A stretch of DNA of 8,979 nt, from NCBI GenBank assembly GCA_023136305.1, contig JAGLSF010000068.1:1-8979 (forward strand), given 5' to 3'. The notes beneath the pieces were generated by a model. The model was not told the origin of the DNA and made no database searches. It was given only the letters and a program-made list of their open reading frames with translations. Below, piece after piece: positions 1-7,135 of the stretch; position 1 is the stretch's first letter, and each line of letters starts with the position of its first letter. The translations under genes were made by a program, and so were the position numbers. This DNA comes from Spirochaetota bacterium (GTDB lineage: Bacteria > Spirochaetota > B62-G9 > DRHN01).

Positions 1-805
1 GTATATGCTCCCTGCGATTACCGGGATCCGGATGCGTTGACAGCCACTCCGGGATCCTGCCGCCTCCCGACGACTGAGAAACACCGTCGAGCATAGCCAT
101 GACCCTTACCATCTCCTCCGCATCGTAATCCTCACGTCCCATATACCGCAGGCCAAGCTCATCAGCCTGAGTCTCATCGTCACGGCCGAATTTAAGAAAC
201 ATAAGCCCAAGACCGGTGCTTGCCAGCTGTCCGAATCTCTGCAGCTCGGGTGCCAGCACCATCCCGACACCAAGCCCCAGCTGCGCCAGCTGCTGGGAAC
301 TCATACGATGCACGGAATGCTGCGCAGTAACGTGCCCGATCTCATGGCCTACGACACCCGCAAGTTCCGCTTCGCTGCTGAGATAGGTGAGAATGCCCCG
401 GGTAACATATATGTATCCTCCCGGAAGCGCGAAGGCATTGACCGTTGGATCATCCAGAACACGGAAGGTCCAGGGAAGGTTCGGCCGCTCCGAATTCGCT
501 GCGAGCCTCAAACCCAGGTCTTCAACATACTCTGCCAGTTCCTGATCAGGATAGAGCCCGAGTGAGGCGCTGATCTGCTCATCGGCATCCCGGCCCATTT
601 GAATTTCCTGAGATTCGCTGAAAAGATTGAAATGTCTTTCACCGGTTGCCGGATTGGTGGCACAACCGGTTAAAAACAGACTCAGAGCGAGCGTGAATGC
701 AATCATCGGATAGAGAAGCAAACGCCCCCGTTTATTGACAAGATATTCAAAGATTACACGAACAGGATTATTTACATGTCTGTATGTCGTTGTTTGTTTT
801 TTCAT
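1..805 (-). CDS. M48 family zinc metalloprotease lipoprotein (BepA/YfgC-like), 5' part only
   Basis: This leftward gene runs off the left edge; 268 codons are visible and the C-terminus is missing. The protein has a signal segment with a lipobox ending LFLTGC (Cys48), so it is probably a lipoprotein facing the periplasm. An M48 peptidase domain follows. HEIGH at residues 154-158 supplies two zinc-binding histidines and the catalytic Glu. E211 in ETQAD (211-215) is the expected third zinc ligand. LPGGYIYVTRGIL (127-139) and STHPDPGNRRE (256-266) are also typical of the family. Relatives of this layout, such as BepA, act in outer-membrane protein quality control and carry C-terminal TPR repeats; whether this one does lies outside the window. 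The ATG at 805-803 is preceded by GGGAGG nine bases upstream. The stretch before the hydrophobic core is unusually long (about 28 residues), so a later start is conceivable, but M34 would leave no positive charge before the core. It is divergent from the amide-degradation genes and probably unrelated to them. Confidence 0.93.
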   Translation of the reverse strand, partial: MKKQTTTYRHVNNPVRVIFEYLVNKRGRLLLYPMIAFTLALSLFLTGCATNPATGERHFNLFSESQEIQMGRDADEQISASLGLYPDQELAEYVEDLGLRLAANSERPNLPWTFRVLDDPTVNAFALPGGYIYVTRGILTYLSSEAELAGVVGHEIGHVTAQHSVHRMSSQQLAQLGLGVGMVLAPELQRFGQLASTGLGLMFLKFGRDDETQADELGLRYMGREDYDAEEMVRVMAMLDGVSQSSGGGRIPEWLSTHPDPGNRREHI

Positions 806-831
806 GGCACAACCCCTCCCTCCACCAGCTT

Positions 832-860
832 ATAATAGCGGTGAATGGTATTCATTTCAA
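832..860 (-). promoter_or_regulatory. Predicted sigma70 promoter for the M48 gene
   Basis: On the minus strand, TTGAAA (860-855) is followed by a 17-bp spacer and TATTAT (837-832). Both boxes are one or two bases from consensus and the spacing is ideal. Transcription would start near 825, just upstream of the ribosome binding site for the ATG at 805. This is a prediction from sequence only. Confidence 0.6.
842..854. promoter_or_regulatory. Candidate operator palindrome (TGAAT-GGT-ATTCA)
   Basis: A perfect 5-bp inverted repeat, TGAAT and ATTCA, is separated by GGT. It lies entirely inside the spacer of the leftward promoter and about 30 bp upstream of the -35 box of the rightward promoter, a plausible site for a regulator of either unit. 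Short palindromes also arise by chance, and no regulator gene is visible to pair it with, so confidence is low. Confidence 0.22.
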
Positions 861-883
861 CCCTTTAGATATGAAATCATCCA

Positions 884-912
884 TTGACCTCAACCCCGCT
901 ACCATTTATCAT
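884..912 (+). promoter_or_regulatory. Predicted sigma70 promoter of the hydantoinase operon
   Basis: TTGACC (884-889), a 17-bp spacer and TATCAT (907-912) make a good sigma70-type promoter. Transcription would begin near 919, giving a leader of roughly 50 bases before the ATG of subunit A at 971. The -35 boxes of this and the opposing promoter are only 23 bp apart. The 10-bp element ATCA-TG-TGAT (908-917) overlaps the -10 box and could be a protein-binding site, but it is too short to claim. Confidence 0.6.
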
Positions 913-938
913 GTGATATTCAAACTAAGGCGGCGCAT

Positions 939-974
939 ATGTCTTCAATTCACCGTGAGGAGTGGGTCATATGA
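939..974 (+). CDS. Candidate 11-codon leader ORF overlapping the subunit A start
   Basis: ATG at 939 opens a short frame encoding MSSIHREEWVI. Its TGA (972-974) overlaps the subunit A ATG (971-973) in the arrangement ATGA. AAGG at 927-930 gives it a possible ribosome binding site, eight bases before the ATG. The subunit A ribosome binding site GAGGAG (957-962) lies within this frame, so translation of the leader could influence initiation of subunit A. The peptide shows no run of a single amino acid that would suggest classical attenuation. The frame may be fortuitous. Confidence 0.25.
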   Translation: MSSIHREEWVI

Positions 975-3058
975 GCAGCAGCGAGGTTTTACGAATTGCA
1001 ACCGACGTTGGGGGGACCTTTACCGATCTGGTCTATTTACATATCTCCCCAAAGGGTGAGCAGCAGATTGGGACGGCCAAATCCGACACCACACCTCCCG
1101 ATTATGAAAAGGGTGTGATGAAAGTGCTCGGGCAGGCAGACCTCGACCCCTCTGCTGTTGATTTCTTTGCCCATGGAACCACGGTCATTATCAATGCCCT
1201 GACAGAGCGGAAAGGGGCAAAAACCGCCCTCATAACAACGGAAGGTTTCCGGGATATCCTGGAAATCGCACGGGGAAACCGTCCCGATTTCTTCAATCTC
1301 GAATACAAGAAACCGAAACCGTTTGTGCCCAGGTATCTTCGTCGTGAAATCCCCGGACGTATGTCCTACAAGGGGGAAGAGCTGAAACCCCTGGACTTCT
1401 CCGGATTGCCAGCCATTCTCGACGACTTCAAGGCGGATGGCGTCGAAGCGATTGCGCTATGTTTTCTCAATTCCTATGCGAATTCGAAACACGAGGAGGA
1501 AGCGGTACAGAAAGTACAGGAACTCTGGCCTGAGGTTGCCGTGGTTGCATCCTACCAGATAACCCGTGAATGGCGGGAATACGAGCGGACGAATACAGCC
1601 GTGCTCTCGGCCTATGTACAGCCCGTAGCCCGACATTATCTCGACCGGCTGCACCGGTCCCTGACCGAAAAAGGGATGAAGGGGAGCATCTACATCATGC
1701 AGTCAAACTGCGGCGTCGATACAGTAAAAAGTGCCCGGGAGATTCCCATCACCATGATCGAGTCGGGTCCTGCAAGCGGAGTATGGGGAACTGCAGCCCT
1801 GGGGCAGATCATCGGTGAGGAGAATGTCATTGCCCTCGACATCGGCGGTACAACGGCAAAATGCGGTCTTATATCCGACGGGCATATTAAGATCAATACC
1901 GACTACATGGTCGGACGGTCCCAGACCTCCGCGGGCTACCCGGTCATGGTACCGGTTGTGGACCTGGTGGAAATCGGCAACGGAGGGGGTTCGATCGCCT
2001 GGGTCGACGAGTTTCAGAAACTGCATGTCGGACCTCAGAGCGCGGGGGCCCTGCCCGGACCCGTTTCCTATGGGAAGGGGGGGCGTGACGCCACCACCAC
2101 AGATGCCAATCTCGAACTGGGACGAATCAACCCGAACTATTTCTGCGGAGGTACCATAACCGCAGACATGGATGCAGTGGGAAAATCCCTGGATACACTG
2201 GCAAAGAAGCTGGGTACCAGCAGGAAAGAAGCGGCCCGGGGGATCGTGCGTATTGCCAACAACAACATGGTGAATACGCTCAAGCTCGTGTCGGTCAATC
2301 GCGGCCACGATCCAAGGGATTTCACCATGATTGCCTTCGGCGGAGGCGGGGGGATGCACGGCTGCGCCCTTGCCGTGGAACTGGGGATCAAAAAGGTCGT
2401 CATACCGAAACAATCTGCCGTATTCTCTGCCTGGGGCATGCTGATGTCCGACCTGCGCCGAGACTACATACAGACCCGCATCATCGAACTGGACGACCCA
2501 AAGGCCAGTGAGCATCTGAACGAAAGTTTTGGGGCCCTGGAGAAACAGGCGCTCGATGAGTTTACACGGGAATCGGTAGACCCCTCAAAGGTGGAATTCC
2601 TGCGGTACGGCCGATTCCGCTACCAGAACCAGGCTCACTCGGTTGAGGTTGCGCTCCCGGACGGAACTGTCGAAGAAGCCCTCATACAGGAGATCGCCGA
2701 CAACTTTCACCAGGTCTATGAACGGGAGTACACATACCGTCTCGATGCGCCTGTGGAGCTCGTGGGGTTCCACGTTGTCGCATCTGCCGACGTTGGGAAA
2801 TTGACGCTTGAAGAACTGCCCGCCTCGGGAAGGAAAATCAAAGACACCATAAAGGAACGGAGAAAGGTCGACTACACCGACGCGGGAGAACAGGAGGCGG
2901 TTATCTACGACGGCAGCCTGCTCGAACCGGGGATGCGTTTTACCGGGCCCGCCATTGTCGAGGACCCGGGCGACACCATCGTGGTCATGCCGGGCATGCA
3001 ATGCCACGTGGACGAATACGGCAACATTCATATACAAACCCAGGGAGGCACCAGATGA
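971..3058 (+). CDS. hyuA: Hydantoinase/oxoprolinase family protein, subunit A (ATP-dependent ring-opening amidohydrolase)
   Basis: The 695-residue product has the full length usual for HyuA-type subunits. It is an ASKHA-fold, ATP-binding protein that with subunit B hydrolyses cyclic amides such as hydantoins, 5-oxoproline or lactams; relatives are carboxylase subunits. The N-terminal domain has the phosphate motif DVGGTFTD (12-19) and HGTTVIINAL (68-77). The main domain has DIGGTTAK (290-297), EIGNGGGSIA (334-343), GPQSAGALPGP (354-364), TTTDANLELGRI (375-386) and the glycine-rich FGGGGGMHG (456-464). The C-terminal domain ends with GPAIVEDPGDTIVVMPGM (659-676). I chose the ATG at 971 because GAGGAG (957-962) lies eight bases upstream; an in-frame GTG at 962 overlaps that site. 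It is the first structural gene after the rightward promoter and overlaps subunit B by four bases. The substrate cannot be read from the sequence; N-methylhydantoin, oxoproline, caprolactam or a carboxylation substrate are all possible in the family. Confidence 0.95.
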   Translation: MSSSEVLRIATDVGGTFTDLVYLHISPKGEQQIGTAKSDTTPPDYEKGVMKVLGQADLDPSAVDFFAHGTTVIINALTERKGAKTALITTEGFRDILEIARGNRPDFFNLEYKKPKPFVPRYLRREIPGRMSYKGEELKPLDFSGLPAILDDFKADGVEAIALCFLNSYANSKHEEEAVQKVQELWPEVAVVASYQITREWREYERTNTAVLSAYVQPVARHYLDRLHRSLTEKGMKGSIYIMQSNCGVDTVKSAREIPITMIESGPASGVWGTAALGQIIGEENVIALDIGGTTAKCGLISDGHIKINTDYMVGRSQTSAGYPVMVPVVDLVEIGNGGGSIAWVDEFQKLHVGPQSAGALPGPVSYGKGGRDATTTDANLELGRINPNYFCGGTITADMDAVGKSLDTLAKKLGTSRKEAARGIVRIANNNMVNTLKLVSVNRGHDPRDFTMIAFGGGGGMHGCALAVELGIKKVVIPKQSAVFSAWGMLMSDLRRDYIQTRIIELDDPKASEHLNESFGALEKQALDEFTRESVDPSKVEFLRYGRFRYQNQAHSVEVALPDGTVEEALIQEIADNFHQVYEREYTYRLDAPVELVGFHVVASADVGKLTLEELPASGRKIKDTIKERRKVDYTDAGEQEAVIYDGSLLEPGMRFTGPAIVEDPGDTIVVMPGMQCHVDEYGNIHIQTQGGTR

Positions 3059-4734
3059 AAGAAAGCTACGATCCCATAACAACAGAGATAATACAGAGCT
3101 CCCTGCAGGCTGCAGCGGATGAGATGTTTGCAGCAATGCGCAGGACCGCCATGAGCGCGATCATCTACGAGGTGCTCGACATGGGTACCGCTATCTGCAC
3201 GAAAGACGGAGAGCTTGCAAGCTCCGGTGCAGGCATTCCCGCCTTTGTGGGGATGCTCGATAAAGCGGTGAAACGGATTAACGAGAAATTCGACAAGCCC
3301 GGTGACATCAAGGAGGGGGACATCTTTACCACCAATGACCCCTTTAACGGGGGAGTCACCCACCTGAACGATGTGATCGTTCTTATGCCCATCTTCGCCG
3401 AGGGGGAGATCGTTTGCTGGAGCGCAAATATTGCCCACTGGAACGACATCGGAGGAATGATTCCTGGCAGCATGTCAATAGACGCAACTGAAATCTTTCA
3501 GGAGGGCCTGCAGCTGCCCGGGATAAAGCTGTTCTCCCGGGGAGAGCCCATCCAATCGGTATTCGACATACTCGAGGCAAACAGCCGAATGCCCGATTTC
3601 CTGAAAGGTGACCTCTGGGCAGGGATTGCCTCGATACGGGCAGGGGAACGCCGCGTTCTCGAGATTGTGAACAAGTATGGCAAGGGAGCCTTTCTCCATG
3701 CCCTGGAAGAGTACATGAACTACGGTGAACGCGTCACCCTGAGCGCACTGAAAAACCTTCCCCATGAAAAGTTCACCCTCTCGGAAGAGCAGGACAGCGG
3801 CCAGGTTTACACGGTCACCATAGAGATAACCGAAACCGAGTTCATCGTAGACCTGCTAGACAATCCTGATCAGGACAAGGGCCCCTTCAATATCAGCCGG
3901 GACAGCGCGGTGACCAGTTCTCAGCTCATCCTGAAATCCCTTACGTCCACCGATACGATCTGCAACGGTGGTACCTTCAGGCCTTTGACGGTAAAGACAA
4001 GGGAGGGAAGCGTATTTCATCCCCACAGGCCAGCCGCCATGGGGATTTACTACGAAGTCGATGTCCGATTGTACGACCTGATCTGGCGCGCCCTCGCAGA
4101 GAAGATGCCTGAGAGGCTGCCCGCAGGGGGTTTTGCTTCCATTTGCGGCACCCTGTTCGGCGGCATACACCCCGATACGGGCCGCCAGTACAGCATTATC
4201 GAACCGGAGCTGGGCGGCTGGGGCGGCTCATGCCGGGCAGACGGCAACCCTGCCATATTTTCGGGGTTTCACGGGGAGACTTACAACTGTCCCGCAGAGA
4301 TCAACGAGGCGCGAAACGGCCTGCTTGTGGACCGGATGAGTTTAAATGAAGAGGAAGGCGGCGAAGGAAAATACAGGGGCGGCAAGGGCGTCTGCATCGA
4401 GTACCGTATCCGCTCCGACAACGCCTGGTTCACCGCTGCCTATACCAGGTCCAAGTTTCCACCCTGGCCGCTTAAAGGGGGGCGTCACGGATCGCCCAAC
4501 TATGTGGAAATCCTCCGCACCGACGGCAGCAGGGAGAGGCATTCCGTGGTCAACGCACTCACGCTTAACACCGACGATGTGATCCGGGTGATGACCGGCA
4601 ACGGTGCCGGGTATGGCAACCCGGAGGAGCGGGACATCGAGCTGATCAAGGACGACCTGAAGAATGGATACATCACCGAGGAGCAGGCCAACAAATACTA
4701 CAAACTGCATAAAAGAGTCAAGGTAGAACATTAA
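3055..4734 (+). CDS. hyuB: Hydantoinase/oxoprolinase family protein, subunit B
   Basis: This 559-residue HyuB-type subunit is the partner of subunit A and carries the metal-dependent part of the active site in this family. Visible family motifs are TNDPFNGGVTHLNDV (93-107), AHWNDIGG (127-134), PGSMSIDATEIFQEGLQ (137-153), ELGGWGGSCRADG (385-397), NCPAEINE (411-418), GEGKYRGGKG (437-446) and GAGYGNPEERD (517-527). H103, H128 and D131 are the likely metal ligands by analogy with acetone carboxylase; this is inferred from motif position, not demonstrated. Many relatives read AHH where this protein has AHW, so W129 may help shape the substrate pocket. The start at 3055 forms ATGA with the stop of subunit A and has GGGAGG (3043-3048) in front, so the two are translationally coupled and probably made in equal amounts. 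There is no gamma-type carboxylase subunit after it, which favours a hydrolase over acetone carboxylase. Confidence 0.95.
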   Translation: MKESYDPITTEIIQSSLQAAADEMFAAMRRTAMSAIIYEVLDMGTAICTKDGELASSGAGIPAFVGMLDKAVKRINEKFDKPGDIKEGDIFTTNDPFNGGVTHLNDVIVLMPIFAEGEIVCWSANIAHWNDIGGMIPGSMSIDATEIFQEGLQLPGIKLFSRGEPIQSVFDILEANSRMPDFLKGDLWAGIASIRAGERRVLEIVNKYGKGAFLHALEEYMNYGERVTLSALKNLPHEKFTLSEEQDSGQVYTVTIEITETEFIVDLLDNPDQDKGPFNISRDSAVTSSQLILKSLTSTDTICNGGTFRPLTVKTREGSVFHPHRPAAMGIYYEVDVRLYDLIWRALAEKMPERLPAGGFASICGTLFGGIHPDTGRQYSIIEPELGGWGGSCRADGNPAIFSGFHGETYNCPAEINEARNGLLVDRMSLNEEEGGEGKYRGGKGVCIEYRIRSDNAWFTAAYTRSKFPPWPLKGGRHGSPNYVEILRTDGSRERHSVVNALTLNTDDVIRVMTGNGAGYGNPEERDIELIKDDLKNGYITEEQANKYYKLHKRVKVEH

Positions 4735-4787
4735 TCACGCTGCCCCAGGCGCTGTGGTGTTTTTTTGGACCAGAATGAGGAGAGCAT

Positions 4788-5570
4788 ATGAAGATTCTAT
4801 GGATTGACCCGGTAGGGACGGACGGATTCGATGCTGTTATAGGGAAAATATTGAAGGGCTCGGCCCAGCCAGGAACAGAGGTCGATGTTGTCTCCCTGCC
4901 CAAGGGAGGCCCCCTGCACCTGGAGTATCATGCATACGAAGGGCTCGTTACCTCCGACATAACCCGACTCGTGTATCATCTCTCGACTGACTACGACGGT
5001 ATTGTCATCGGCTGTTTCTACGACGTGGGGCTGCGGGAGGCGCGGGAAGTGTCCCGGAATGCGGTGGTGACCGCCCCCTGTCAGTCCTCCCTGGTGTTCG
5101 CATCCCATCTCGGCAACACATTCTCAGTGCTTGTGGGAAGAAAAAAGTGGATTCCCAGGATGGAGGAAAACATCAGGATGTATGGGTATGCTCACAGGAT
5201 GGCATCCATGAGACCCCTGGAACTGGGGGTATACGACTTCCAGGCCGATTTGAAGCGTACCGCAGAGATCATGCTGGAACAGGGAAGAAGGGCAGTGGAG
5301 GAGGACAATGCGGAGGTACTGATCCTGGGCTGCACCATCGAGTTCGGTTTTCACGAGAAGATGCAGCGGGAGCTCGGGGTTCCGGTCATCGATGCCGTTG
5401 CTGCCCCCTTCAAACTCGCGGAGATGCTTGCCGCATCAGCTGAACTCTTTCACTGGTATCCGAGCCGCAAATGGGGAAGCGAAGGGCCGCCGGAGGAGGA
5501 GATCAACTCCTGGGGGATATTCAAGGAGGGTCCTCCCATCGGGAACCTCCTGAAGCATAAGGACATATAG
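4788..5570 (+). CDS. Asp/Glu/hydantoin racemase family protein
   Basis: The 260-residue product belongs to the cofactor-independent Asp/Glu racemase superfamily, whose members move a proton on the alpha carbon with a pair of cysteines. Both expected cysteines are present: C76 in IGCFYDVGLREARE (74-87) and C182 in LGCTIEFGFHEK (180-191). Their spacing resembles hydantoin racemases (HyuE), and the N-terminal MKILWIDPVGTDGF is also typical. Odd points: the segment after the first cysteine reads APCQSS (96-101), which departs from the Gly-x-x-Glu-Ala pattern common there, and the C-terminal tail (about 228-260) is rich in Trp, Pro and Glu. It lies 53 bases after subunit B with its own strong site GAGGAGAG (4777-4784), and only six bases separate it from the next gene. 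The context suggests it racemises the ring substrate or the opened product, but maleate isomerase or arylmalonate decarboxylase activity in the same superfamily cannot be excluded. Confidence 0.9.
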   Translation: MKILWIDPVGTDGFDAVIGKILKGSAQPGTEVDVVSLPKGGPLHLEYHAYEGLVTSDITRLVYHLSTDYDGIVIGCFYDVGLREAREVSRNAVVTAPCQSSLVFASHLGNTFSVLVGRKKWIPRMEENIRMYGYAHRMASMRPLELGVYDFQADLKRTAEIMLEQGRRAVEEDNAEVLILGCTIEFGFHEKMQRELGVPVIDAVAAPFKLAEMLAASAELFHWYPSRKWGSEGPPEEEINSWGIFKEGPPIGNLLKHKDI

Positions 5571-5576
5571 GGTACC

Positions 5577-6656
5577 ATGCAAAAAAGGCTTCAGGCCTTT
5601 CAGGCGAGGCTTGCAGAAGAAGGGACAGACTGTGCGGTGATCGGGCCGACCACCAACATGCTGTACCTTTTGGGCAGAGCTCCCCATGCCGATGAACGAC
5701 TCTGTCTCCTCATTGTCACCCCCGATGCGGTTGAGATGATTGTCCCGCAGGTGAATGCGGACATGACAGCAGCCTTCACCGATGTTCAGATGCTCACCTG
5801 GGAAGACGCGTCAGGACCGGGGACTGCCCTATCCAAATCGGTTCTCGGTAAAGGGAAAATACGTACTCTGGCCACAGACGGCTCGATGCGGGCTGATTTT
5901 CTCCTTGCAGCCCTCGAAGAGTGCAATCCCATGCAGACCATCTCTGCGGATCCGATCATTGCAGAGCTCAGAATAAAAAAATCTCCCCAGGAAATCGCAG
6001 CTCTGGCCGAGGCGGCAGCACAGGCTGACAGAGCAATGCAGGCAGCAGTTGATGGCTGCAGACCTGGTGCATCCGAGGCGGAAATTGCCTGGGCCGCAGA
6101 GGAGGCCTTTCGCAGGGACGGAGCCGACTGTGTGGAGTTCACCCTGGTAGCCGCGGGAGGGAATGCCGCCTTTCCCCATCACCACAGCGGTGACAGGCAA
6201 CTCCAGAGGGGTGAGGGAATCATCATCGACATCGGGGCATCTCTGAATGGGTATAAATCGGACATCACACGGATGGTGTTTTTGGGTGATCCTGACAGGG
6301 AATTCCTGGACGCCTACGAACTGGTCCGCTCGGCCAACGCCAGGGGACGGGAAACGGTTCAGCCGGGAGTATCCGCCGAAGAGGTTGATCGGGCAACGCG
6401 GGCGGTCATCGAGGAAAAGGGTCTGGGTGACCGATTCATCCACCGAACGGGTCACGGCCTGGGCCTGGACATTCACGAGGAGCCCTGGATACAGGCTGGG
6501 AACACAACTCCCCTGGAAGCAGGGATGGTGTTCAGTGTTGAGCCGGGGATCTATATTCCCGGGAAGTTTGGCATCCGGGTGGAGGATATCGTCACGGTTA
6601 CCGCTGAAGGGTCGAAAACCCTCACCGGATTCGACCACTCCCTGGTGATCAAGTGA
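5577..6656 (+). CDS. M24 family metallopeptidase, Xaa-Pro dipeptidase/aminopeptidase type
   Basis: The 359-residue protein has the pita-bread fold layout. A creatinase-like N-terminal domain (about 1-130) precedes an M24 catalytic domain (about 137-359). All five dinuclear metal ligands can be seen: D218 in IIIDIGA, D229 in KSDITR, H293 in RTGHGLG, E322 in FSVEPGIY and E336 in RVEDIV. The histidines at HHHSG (201-205) and in DIHEEP (H300) complete the usual active site. The length matches bacterial prolidase/aminopeptidase P proteins of the short (PepQ/YpdF-like) kind. Intact ligands argue against true creatinase, which lacks the metals. There is no signal peptide, so it acts in the cytoplasm. 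Its ATG is six bases after the racemase stop and has only weak Shine-Dalgarno matches (AAGGA 13 bases upstream, TAGGG four bases upstream), so translation probably depends on coupling. By context it may cut a dipeptide or amide formed by the ring-opening enzyme, or be a general X-Pro peptidase. Confidence 0.92.
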   Translation: MQKRLQAFQARLAEEGTDCAVIGPTTNMLYLLGRAPHADERLCLLIVTPDAVEMIVPQVNADMTAAFTDVQMLTWEDASGPGTALSKSVLGKGKIRTLATDGSMRADFLLAALEECNPMQTISADPIIAELRIKKSPQEIAALAEAAAQADRAMQAAVDGCRPGASEAEIAWAAEEAFRRDGADCVEFTLVAAGGNAAFPHHHSGDRQLQRGEGIIIDIGASLNGYKSDITRMVFLGDPDREFLDAYELVRSANARGRETVQPGVSAEEVDRATRAVIEEKGLGDRFIHRTGHGLGLDIHEEPWIQAGNTTPLEAGMVFSVEPGIYIPGKFGIRVEDIVTVTAEGSKTLTGFDHSLVIK

Positions 6657-6744
6657 TCGCGTTCGGAGAAGCCCGTCCCGGGCCATAACCCCAACCTGGC
6701 ATAAGCGAACCGGGAAATAACCAGACCGGCGCCAAGGAGACAGC

Positions 6745-7122
6745 ATGGTAAAACTGACTGTTATGTATACCCTGCCCGAGGGGGCGGACCACGAGGCGTT
6801 TCTGAAATGGAGAACCACGGAACATCAAAAAGAGAACATGGAGATACCCGGGGTCATCAAGAGCGATTTTTACGCAGTCCGGGAAATCTACACCCACAAC
6901 TCTGCCCACGCTGATACTGCGCAGGAGCCAAAATGCGAAGACCGCCTGGTGGAGGAGCCCCTCCGTTACCGGTATATAACCGAAGCATACTGGCCGGATA
7001 TGCAGTGCTTTAAATCGGCATTCTTCGATGAGGGATATCAGAAGAGGCTCATGGATTCGCTGAAAAAGATAGCCAATCCCATATTTCTCGTCTCAGAAGA
7101 GGTCTTGAGTGAGGTGAATTGA
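6745..7122 (+). CDS. EthD-like (dimeric alpha/beta barrel) small protein
   Basis: The 125-residue soluble protein begins VKLTVMYTLPEGADHEAFLK, a beta strand then helix typical of EthD-family ferredoxin-like barrels, followed by H27 and IPGVIKSDFY (34-43), where EthD relatives have a His and a Pro-Gly. The C-terminal part has a strand (RYRYITEAYWPD, 74-85), a helix (CFKSAFFDEGYQ) and NPIFLVSEEVL. A stretch rich in charged and polar residues (about 50-72) looks like an inserted loop and explains why it is longer than the roughly 100 residues usual in this family. No signal peptide is seen. AAGGAG (6734-6739) sits five bases before the ATG. EthD proteins are often encoded next to catabolic enzymes, but their role is poorly defined. 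Here it could be an accessory or small lyase-like enzyme for an intermediate. The family call rests on the overall pattern, not on a catalytic motif. Confidence 0.65.
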   Translation: MVKLTVMYTLPEGADHEAFLKWRTTEHQKENMEIPGVIKSDFYAVREIYTHNSAHADTAQEPKCEDRLVEEPLRYRYITEAYWPDMQCFKSAFFDEGYQKRLMDSLKKIANPIFLVSEEVLSEVN

Positions 7123-7135
7123 AGTTTTAATCCTG

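Noticed and set aside
962..970. GTG at 962 as an earlier start for subunit A
   Set aside because: It overlaps the ribosome binding site GAGGAG (957-962), which is correctly spaced for the ATG at 971.
1703..2515. Minus-strand open frame of 270 codons inside subunit A
   Set aside because: It lies opposite a gene with conserved family motifs throughout and its own translation matches no family I recognise; long antisense frames are common in GC-rich coding DNA.
3001..3054. In-frame ATG at 3001 as the start of subunit B
   Set aside because: It would add 18 residues lying inside the end of subunit A. The ATG at 3055 has GGGAGG in front and the usual ATGA coupling, and the family normally begins near DPITTEII.
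971..4734. Acetone or acetophenone carboxylase
   Set aside because: These enzymes need additional subunits that are not seen next to the pair; the racemase and peptidase neighbours suit an amidohydrolase better. Carboxylation cannot be fully excluded from sequence alone.
4745..4767. Possible terminator between subunit B and the racemase (CCCCA-GGCGC-TGTGG then a T run)
   Set aside because: The stem is only five pairs with one mismatch. A run of T is present, but the hairpin looks too weak to stop transcription.
5577..6656. Creatinase (creatine amidinohydrolase)
   Set aside because: Creatinase shares the fold but has lost the metal ligands; all five are present here.
6671..6683. Hairpin GCCCG-TCC-CGGGC after the M24 gene
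   Set aside because: The stem is five pairs with no T tract after it, so it is not an intrinsic terminator; at most an RNA-stability element.
5829..6818. Minus-strand open frame of 329 codons opposite the M24 gene
   Set aside because: It is antisense to all five conserved metal-ligand motifs of the M24 protein and shows no recognisable domain.
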